From: Coemansia sp. RSA 1804
Taxonomy: Eukaryota > Kickxellomycota > Kickxellomycetes > Kickxellales > Kickxellaceae
Assembly (NCBI GenBank): GCA_027578815.1
Contig: JANBTH010000738.1
Location: 1 to 11,929 of the forward strand
Length of the DNA: 11,929 bases
Reading direction: 5' to 3'
Each line of letters opens with the position of its first letter. Position 1 is the stretch's first letter. The position numbers and the translations under genes were made by a program. The notes beneath the pieces are model-generated. The model was not told where the DNA came from, did not search any database, and was given only the letters and a program-made list of their open reading frames with translations. Positions 6,350-11,929 of the stretch are shown here, piece by piece.

Positions 6350-8419
6350 ATGGCATACAAGGTAATTGACTTTGAGCCGAACACAAAACTCCTGAATCCA
6401 CACTTTGAGGGCTACAAATTGAGACTTGCGGACAAGCAAAATGCAAATGAAGCAAGAGCCGATAGCGCCGTTCGACTATTTGCACCAGGCATGGCGCCAA
6501 TCGAGCCCAGAAAGCTAGCAAACAATGCGCTGCTGACCTACGACGAGGTCTACTCGCGTGTACACTACAACCATCTGTTTTGCGGGCCCAGGGTTGGGTC
6601 GCTTGTCTACGTTGATGGAGCTGGCAACGTGCAGATGGCCTCTAGCTCTGACAGCTTCAGAACGCTGGACTCTAGGCCGATATTTGCCATTCCAGAGCAT
6701 GGATGTGGCACTGCTTTGCCAGGATATCCTGGGGTGTTTTGCCTGAATGCCAAAGTAATCCTCGTGTTTGATGGCATCGAGCGGATCTACGTCTTGCACA
6801 ATAAAAGTACTGGAGGGACAGAAGATGCCGAACAGTGGGTTGCACTTGGCGTCTTTGAAATTGGAGTCGGTTCGGTTGCTGCTGGTGCTGCTGGCGATGA
6901 CGAGAGACGCAGGATGTACTACGTTGTTGGTGCGCATATAGAGGATACTTCAAAGCAAGGGAGCGTTATTCGGCTGCACTATTGCTATAAAATAAGCAAG
7001 GATGAGGAGAAACACGGAGCTGGTACCAGTGGGCACGGCCTGGGTGCTGGCGCGCAACGAAGCTCAGCAACCGCAGATCATCCGGTGCCCACATTCTGCA
7101 TACACGCGATACAGATAGATCTGCCGACATACGTATCACCACCAGCAGAAACCCCTACTGCAACCACTCCTGTGCTGCCGACGACCACAGTTCATACGCT
7201 GCATAGCCACGCAATTCCAGCGTATTGCGAGTACCTTCCTTACAATAAATACGTTCTCGGGGTGAAGGATGGCGTGGTTCTAGACGACACCGAGCTTGTG
7301 CCTCAGATTGACCAGCAGCGTGGTGATTTTGGAAGCGATGTTCAAACACGGCACTCAGCGCCGTACTACTGGATGCAGACAAATAGCGACGTGACCGTGT
7401 GCATCGAGCTACCGACCAAAATTGGAGCACGTCAAATATCATGCGTCTTGACCCGATCTGCGCTTACAATTGGGTTTACTGATGCCGATGAGTGTGCAGC
7501 AAAGCACACGTTTGACAACGCGGCATTGTTTGATCATATTGTGGCAGACGAGTCTGTGTGGACGCTGGAGAACGGAAGCGTGTTGACGCTGTATCTGCAA
7601 AAGACACGCGAGAATGTGCGGTGGCCACGGGTGTTTGGTGCTGAAGATGGCGTTTTGGAGACGATGGACCCAAGCGAGTTTGCGAGTATCAGGGATCGAC
7701 TCGAGAAGTATACGTCTGACCACATTGAGCATGTCGGGCCAAGAACAGGGTTGGTACGGCAGTCGGCGGACAGAGCTCTGGATCAGGACAACGGGGGCGA
7801 GGAGTTCGACGAGAAGCAGTCGCTTGAAGGCGGCCAGGCGGTTATTTTCTCGTTGCGACAGTGGAGCACGGGGCAGGCGGAGGCCAGCAGCACTGGCGGG
7901 GCGCCTGACTGGCTTTGCGCCTCGTTTCCCGAAAACAAGGGCACATCGTGTTCGGACAAGCAAGCAGGGAACAAGGAGGGCAATTCCGCTCCTGTGTGCA
8001 CGCTGCCAAAAGTGTGCCTGAAGTTTGATGTTGATGGCGTGGTGTTTGGAATCGAAACAGCATTCAAAGGGGTGGCGGCGGCGGCGGCGGCGTCTGAGAG
8101 CAAGAATGCCGAGGCCAAAGCAAATCATATGGGCACATTTGCGGCACTGGCATACATTCAGGCAAGCAAGCGTGAGAAGCGGTTTATGTACGTCGATGCA
8201 GATATGTCTGTCGCAGTGCTTGCAGAGTCTCATCGGCGGGTGTACATCTATCACCAGATACGCGAGACGAATGCGCGGTCGGCTGTGCAGAATGTCGTTG
8301 ATTTGGGCGGTGATACTGAAGATGCCAGCGGCGAGCTGCTTGGCATACAGCTTGTTGGTCGGGTTCTGGTGGTTCTGCGCCGACGCTCTCTGTGCTGCAT
8401 TGACTTGGATCGGTGCTAG
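6350..8419 (+). CDS. NUDCD1: NudC domain-containing protein 1 (NUDCD1) orthologue
   Basis: CS/p23-like domain protein of the NUDC family, whose members act as Hsp90-associated co-chaperones, notably for beta-propeller clients. It has 689 residues against about 580 in human. Three blocks match animal NUDCD1 in order: the N-terminal LLNPHFEGYKLRL at 14-26 (animal LLDPRFEGYKLSL), the start of the CS domain at APYYWMQTNSDVTVCIELP (337-355) ending with ENVRWPRVFG (421-430), and HMGTFAALAYIQASKREKRF near 593-612, followed by SHRRVYIYHQ and a final hydrophobic strand. The regions flanking the CS domain are predicted to build a beta-propeller-like body, as in the family. Extra length comes from low-complexity inserts at about 220-285 and 465-550 and a six-alanine run at 576-581 encoded by a GGC repeat (8074-8092). 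The gene appears intronless. The stop is at the family's usual C-terminus, so it is complete. Confidence 0.93.
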   Translation: MAYKVIDFEPNTKLLNPHFEGYKLRLADKQNANEARADSAVRLFAPGMAPIEPRKLANNALLTYDEVYSRVHYNHLFCGPRVGSLVYVDGAGNVQMASSSDSFRTLDSRPIFAIPEHGCGTALPGYPGVFCLNAKVILVFDGIERIYVLHNKSTGGTEDAEQWVALGVFEIGVGSVAAGAAGDDERRRMYYVVGAHIEDTSKQGSVIRLHYCYKISKDEEKHGAGTSGHGLGAGAQRSSATADHPVPTFCIHAIQIDLPTYVSPPAETPTATTPVLPTTTVHTLHSHAIPAYCEYLPYNKYVLGVKDGVVLDDTELVPQIDQQRGDFGSDVQTRHSAPYYWMQTNSDVTVCIELPTKIGARQISCVLTRSALTIGFTDADECAAKHTFDNAALFDHIVADESVWTLENGSVLTLYLQKTRENVRWPRVFGAEDGVLETMDPSEFASIRDRLEKYTSDHIEHVGPRTGLVRQSADRALDQDNGGEEFDEKQSLEGGQAVIFSLRQWSTGQAEASSTGGAPDWLCASFPENKGTSCSDKQAGNKEGNSAPVCTLPKVCLKFDVDGVVFGIETAFKGVAAAAAASESKNAEAKANHMGTFAALAYIQASKREKRFMYVDADMSVAVLAESHRRVYIYHQIRETNARSAVQNVVDLGGDTEDASGELLGIQLVGRVLVVLRRRSLCCIDLDRC

Positions 8420-9735
8420 CCGCTGCCACCAGACAGGCACTCGTGCGGGGCTTCCAGGGGCGCAGAGCACATCTGTTCTATTCTTCTTCGGAGGTATAGT
8501 TGCACAACATTCGCTGTGTAGCGAGAGGAAGATCTTTTGCAAGGAAACTGTGCATGAGAAAATTAGGAACAAAACAAAACTCTCAAACCACCACTGCCTC
8601 GCACAAGACCTCTCCCAATCTTCCACATGTGTTGTGTTTTTATTTTGCTTTTGGCAGGACAACAATGCTTATTCTGTCCTGGGAAGCAGATCTTCGTAAA
8701 GCACAAGAAGCTCTAGTGCACGCTTCGGAGGTTTTTTTTTCTTCTGCACAATTCTATTATCGCCGCCACTAAAACTACAGGAAGGTTGGGTGTGTTTGCA
8801 GACACAAGGAGTTGGCAACCTTTCAAGGTTCATTCAAGCACTGCTGTCCCGAGCAAAAACAGCAACGGCAGCAACAAAGGCTGGAATGCGACAATGGTAT
8901 ATTGTTACGATGCAGAGCGGAAGGACTATGAACATGGTATCCGTTGGAACAGACGGCCTGTGCACAGACCACACTCGTTGCTTGCGTTCTTCCAAGGACC
9001 TTGTGTCTAGATGTAGGATAGAGAACAGAAGACACCGAGCGCAATGGGCTTCAAGTAAATGGATGAGGCGCACCTTATTGTCGAGAAACAGCATGCAAAC
9101 ACATGGCTACTGGCAGATATAAAGATGAAATAAAAAACCCCCATTCAAGGCTTCTATTCCAGACAGCCGCTAGGTTGCTAATTACTCACAAAACATCCCT
9201 TCTTTTTAATTTCTGTGCAAGACATTGCACATTGAACATGTCGTTTCTTGTCACTCGCTTCCTCTTACTGGGACTACTGTGTAATAAAGCCAAAGGAACA
9301 TGAAATACATCAAGCAAGTGGTGGCGCTGGCGTGTTGACATTGAAGCACATTGTTCCCCCCCCCATTTCCTTCCTGGCCTTGCACCCAGCTCTTTCTTTG
9401 TTCTGTCGCACTTTTTTCTCTATCCTACTCTGTTGTTTATCTCCATAAAGAATACATCCTTTATTATTCTAGCTGAATCCTTGTCGCTCTTCGGACGTTT
9501 TTTTTTTCTGACTCGGGGATAAATCGTTTCGGGGCAAATCTGTTTCTAAAAAGTTATCTCTCTTTGCTGCTCCTTCATATCCGTATAAATAGCCCCTTGT
9601 TCCCGTGTGCACGGACCATGTTTTTCACCTCCATCTTTTCTCAGTAGCAGTCAGAACACTTTGCTTATTTGCCTCACACACGCCCAGCTCACACAGAAGC
9701 ACATCGTATACTTTTTCTCGTCAACACAATCCAAA
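8420..9735 (+). other. 1.3-kb gap: NUDCD1 3' UTR, an unexplained open frame, and an upstream promoter
   Basis: No gene here can be supported with confidence. The left end should be the NUDCD1 3' UTR. A good acceptor-like pyrimidine run ending in GGCAG lies at 8637-8657. A stop-free stretch of 140 codons occupies 8700-9122 on the plus strand without a clear start. AATAAA signals occur at 9129-9134 and 9283-9288. A C9 run is at 9356-9364, and the region after 9450 becomes pyrimidine-rich toward the TATA box of the zinc-finger gene. Minus-strand open frames in the interval are short and show no motif. Confidence 0.4.
9584..9591 (+). promoter_or_regulatory. TATA box (TATAAATA) of the zinc-finger microprotein gene
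   Basis: A full-consensus TATAAATA sits 152 nt before the ATG at 9736. It predicts transcription starting near 9615-9625 and a leader of roughly 115 nt. It is followed at 9593-9597 by CCCCT, the core of a stress-response element in reverse. The leader is CA- and CT-rich and has no ATG after the predicted start, typical of well-expressed fungal genes. Confidence 0.65.
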
Positions 9736-9894
9736 ATGATGGCCTGCCAACGGAATTGCTCTGCTGATTCATGTGCTTCGGCTCCACCCATGCGCACCCA
9801 CAATGCGGACGTCATTTGCTCAATGTGCGGATACTCGTGCAGCTCAAACGACGAGCTATGGGAACATCTTCAGACCTGCAACATTTTGAAATAA
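9736..9894 (+). CDS. Small single C2HC zinc-finger protein (52 residues)
   Basis: I do not recognise a named gene. The product has 52 residues starting at the first of two tandem ATGs; the context CCAAAATGATGG is favourable and the frame upstream has no ATG. Residues 28-48 form a Cys-X2-Cys-X12-His-X3-Cys finger (Cys28, Cys31, His44, Cys48) with the aromatic and leucine residues expected of a beta-beta-alpha fold (CGYSC, LWEHLQTC). The N-terminal part carries three more cysteines (4, 8, 13). Single C2HC fingers of this kind bind nucleic acid, ubiquitin (UBZ4 fingers have X11, not X12) or other proteins, and this sequence cannot tell which. Support for a real gene is the intact zinc-ligand spacing, the TATA box upstream and an AATAAA overlapping the stop. 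An AATAAA at 9890-9895 shares bases with the TAA. It could also be a fragment of a longer, unrecognised protein. Confidence 0.6.
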   Translation: MMACQRNCSADSCASAPPMRTHNADVICSMCGYSCSSNDELWEHLQTCNILK

Positions 9895-9895
9895 A
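9890..9895 (+). terminator. AATAAA polyadenylation signal overlapping the stop codon
   Basis: The last lysine codon, the TAA stop (9892-9894) and the next base together spell AATAAA. If used, the 3' UTR of the zinc-finger mRNA would be only some 10-30 nt long, leaving about 150 nt before the convergent NUR1 gene ends at 10072. Further A/T-rich signals follow near 10012-10030, so use of this one is uncertain. Confidence 0.4.
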
Positions 9896-10071
9896 GCGAG
9901 CAACTTGTCCCGTCGCCGACTCCCGCATTCGATCCACACCACAACAATCCTGCCTAGCATTCCTCGCTAGCTGTTACAAGCGACATAGTATTGCATTTTG
10001 TCATTCTCTTACTAATATACTATTAAACCAAGCTGTGAAATACATGTAAAGGAAGTAAAAAAAAAGAAAAC

Positions 10072-11370
10072 TCATGGCTGGCCGCCACTACTGTACATCC
10101 GTCCTTTGGGCATGTCTGTCAGATCATTCTGGTATTTTCTACGAGAAGCCCGATCTCGCACTTTCAACGATCCAACGGGGTCGCGAGGCAAACGACTTAG
10201 CCGGTCGTTCTCGTAGTTCTCAGAGCGTCCTAGCTCCGCATGTCCCGCAGTATGCCGCGGGTTATGGTACCTGCTGGCCCCAGTGTCACGCCGTCCATTC
10301 ATAAGGCTCACAGGCACAGCAGGTCCTCTTGGATCATACGGGTTTGGCGGTGCAGAATCGCGTATGCTGGCATTCCTTGTAGAAACGCTGGCAGTGTGTC
10401 TGCGGGGCGGGCTAGGTCTGCGCTTATTCAGCTTGCTATCAACCATGTTTCCATACCGACCAATTCCAAACATAACGCTTGCTTTCCTGGCCAATGCCCA
10501 GTCCTCCATCGTGCTTGTTCCTGCGTCCTTTTTGGGCGCAAACACTCTCGGGTGGACAAACTTTTCGTTGTACTCGTTGTACACCTCACCAAACAGGATC
10601 TGCTTATCCTTGACGAGTACTGAAAACTGGCGCACAAGAAACGATGACTGCGCACCAGCAGCAGCGGCAAGAGGCAGAATGTAGTACCAATTCGAGCCGT
10701 CCATAAAGGACATAATAAGGATCTGGACGGGAGAATACCAGCAGAACAAGTTGCGCGAAAAGACCGGCGGCTCCCACAGCGATAGCTCCCAGATCTCGCC
10801 CTGAATCTGGTCATCTAACTGCGCGATCCATTTCCAGAGCATCCACAGAGGACGACCCCACAGCGATTCGGCCCATTGTGGCCTACGAGTGCCCAGAGTT
10901 ACACGCCGACAGCTGGGCGTCAATTCAACCGTAGTCTCATCCTTTGGACGCAGCTGGTACGTCCGGCGCGACGAAAACAGAATCCACGCATTGCCAATGC
11001 TGGCCAGAACCAAGAAGACGTGTAAGAGATAAAGAAAGCTCAACCACAGGCTTCCTCTGCTCTCGCCATACATCGCCGATTCGTGTCCATCAACATCGCC
11101 CCATGTTCCACCAGCCTTGTTTGCACGGTATCCACTGCGATCGGCATCCACAATGACGTCCATGTCGCTGCCACGCGAACTCAGTTGCCGCGCGACAGTA
11201 ACTAGAATAAATAGCACGTTGAGTCCCAGCGCACAAGGCCAGCTTGTGGCTTCAGACACCCTGTTCCAGTCAACCAACTCGTAGTCCTCCGAGAGGCTCA
11301 GGAACCAGTCGCGGGGTGCCTCGCGCAAGTAGTTCCACAACGACATGCGTTGTTTCCTGACAATCGCCAT
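10072..11370 (-). CDS. NUR1: Nur1/Mug154-like nuclear rim protein (DUF2418)
   Basis: Integral protein of the inner nuclear membrane; in yeasts Nur1 partners with LEM-domain Heh1/Lem2 to tether rDNA and silent chromatin to the nuclear periphery. It has 432 residues from the ATG at 11370 (codons upstream in frame contain no ATG). The N-terminal block RDWFLSLSEDYELVDWNRV (about 20-38) parallels yeast Nur1. Hydrophobic segments: about 44-62 (ALGLNVLFILVTVA), 107-133 (SLWLSFLYLLHVFLVLASIG), and a pair at about 207-248, where NLFCWYSPVQILIMSFMDGS carries the family's conserved FSP/YSP-loop pattern. Next comes the diagnostic EVYNEYNEKFVHPRVFAPKKD (about 262-282) with its FVHPRV core. A basic Ser/Pro/Arg-rich tail of some 150 residues follows and is probably nucleoplasmic. 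The gene converges on the zinc-finger gene to its left. Family assignment is strong; the symbol follows the yeast name. Confidence 0.88.
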   Translation of the reverse strand: MAIVRKQRMSLWNYLREAPRDWFLSLSEDYELVDWNRVSEATSWPCALGLNVLFILVTVARQLSSRGSDMDVIVDADRSGYRANKAGGTWGDVDGHESAMYGESRGSLWLSFLYLLHVFLVLASIGNAWILFSSRRTYQLRPKDETTVELTPSCRRVTLGTRRPQWAESLWGRPLWMLWKWIAQLDDQIQGEIWELSLWEPPVFSRNLFCWYSPVQILIMSFMDGSNWYYILPLAAAAGAQSSFLVRQFSVLVKDKQILFGEVYNEYNEKFVHPRVFAPKKDAGTSTMEDWALARKASVMFGIGRYGNMVDSKLNKRRPSPPRRHTASVSTRNASIRDSAPPNPYDPRGPAVPVSLMNGRRDTGASRYHNPRHTAGHAELGRSENYENDRLSRLPRDPVGSLKVRDRASRRKYQNDLTDMPKGRMYSSGGQP

Positions 11371-11929
11371 TTTAATATACAATTGAAAAAGACACTACGT
11401 ATAGCAGTAGATTTATAAGCGTAAAATAAAGGAAGCTAATTAGAATAGAGTACAGGGATAAAAGTAAAGAAAGGCAAATTTAAATAGCGAATAGGCAAGA
11501 GTAAGAAAAAAGGGCGAAGGAAAAATATAAAGTAAACACAGTTTTCTCCACACAGCAGCACCCTTTAAAAGGATCAGCCTGATCGCTCAATCGGATTAAG
11601 CTTTCTCAAAATGAAACAGCGTTTGGCGTTAACTGGTATAGAATATTCATTGTTGTTTGACGTCTATTGTGCGTTGCAGATAGCACAACAGAAATCTGGT
11701 ATGGATGAATGCATTGTAAGAGTGTTTGCATTCGTTATTCATATGTTAGTACACTTTTTTTAATGAATCAATACAAAATACATATATGCAATATTACTTT
11801 TGCTGGTTCTCCCGTTGATGACACACTCTCGTGTTCAAAATTCAACTCATATCCACAACAGAACCATGTTCTACTGATTTCCGCAAAAATACCATTCATC
11901 AAACAACAATATTTTTTGCATACACTAGT
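11371..11929. promoter_or_regulatory. NUR1 promoter and possible start of a divergent gene
   Basis: The region is AT-rich with purine-rich runs between 11400 and 11530. It should hold the NUR1 promoter. At 11560-11570 a TTTAAAAGG TATA-like box reads on the plus strand, next to a perfect 13-bp palindrome (GATCAG-C-CTGATC) at 11572-11584. These precede a plus-strand ATG at 11611, listed separately. Nothing recognisable is seen beyond it up to the window edge. Confidence 0.4.
11611..11763 (+). other. 50-codon open frame, possible first exon of a gene leaving the window
   Basis: An ATG at 11611 opens 50 codons to a TAA at 11761-11763. The start lies about 45 nt after the TATA-like TTTAAAAGG. Two donor-like sites occur inside: GTATGG at 11699 and GTAAGA at 11716. 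Splicing from 11715 to an acceptor-like ACAACAG ending at 11861 would keep a single phase open to the window end (11862-11929). I recognise no family in the translation, and a chance ORF of this size in AT-rich DNA is quite possible. Confidence 0.2.

Noticed and set aside
7439..8665. 408-codon minus-strand open frame opposite NUDCD1
   Set aside because: The plus strand encodes conserved NUDCD1 blocks over the same interval. The antisense product has no family features and contains an arginine run that merely mirrors the GGC repeat.
8815..8850. tRNA-like B box (GGTTCATTC) near 8827
   Set aside because: No matching A box, no cloverleaf stems and no downstream T-run terminator at the right spacing.
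9238..9303. 21-codon hydrophobic ORF (MSFLVTRFLLLGLL)
   Set aside because: Too short and without promoter or conservation evidence; it overlaps an AATAAA signal and is expected by chance in this composition.
9607..9735. Longer 95-residue version of the zinc-finger protein
   Set aside because: It would have to begin at GTG, which is not a normal eukaryotic start, and lies at or before the transcription start predicted from the TATA box.

Overview
The window looks like nuclear DNA of a fungus, probably an early-diverging lineage such as Kickxellomycotina or Mucoromycota; that placement is an inference. The evidence is a GT-AG intron with a GTAAGT donor and a CTAAC branch-like site, single-gene transcription units with AT-rich UTRs, a Nur1-type inner nuclear membrane protein (a fungal family), and a NUDCD1 orthologue, which to my knowledge the model yeasts lack. 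There are no bacterial features: no operons, no Shine-Dalgarno logic, no CRISPR array and no insertion sequence. I found no tRNA or rRNA.

Layout, left to right. (1) 291-1325, plus strand: a METTL7/UbiE-like SAM-dependent methyltransferase. Its open frame has no usable ATG at its 5' end; a 13-nt first coding exon joined across a 156-nt intron supplies one. (2) 1511-2500, minus: inositol monophosphatase, convergent with gene 1. Both genes use almost only G/C at third codon positions. (3) 2501-2948: IMPase promoter with an AAGA microsatellite, a G-rich telomere-like stretch and a tandem 30-bp-spaced repeat. (4) 2949-3716, minus: short-chain dehydrogenase similar to yeast Irc24/YIR035C. (5) 4197-5732, minus: 12-TM MATE-family transporter with an N-terminal acidic dileucine (EATPLL) signal. 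(6) 5733-6349: divergent promoter shared with gene 7. (7) 6350-8419, plus: NUDCD1 orthologue with a CS domain. (8) 8420-9735: 1.3 kb without a convincing gene; it holds one unexplained 140-codon open frame and, at its right end, a TATA promoter. (9) 9736-9894, plus: a 52-residue protein with one C2HC zinc finger. (10) 10072-11370, minus: Nur1-like nuclear rim protein. (11) 11371-11929: Nur1 promoter and possibly the first exon of a divergent gene that leaves the window.

The genes do not form one pathway. They are independent housekeeping units: small-molecule or lipid-linked methylation, inositol recycling, carbonyl reduction, vacuolar or plasma-membrane efflux, Hsp90-linked chaperoning, and nuclear-envelope chromatin tethering. 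The least explained items are the zinc-finger microprotein, the mini-exon, the sharp base-composition change near position 2.5 kb and the open frame at 8700-9122.
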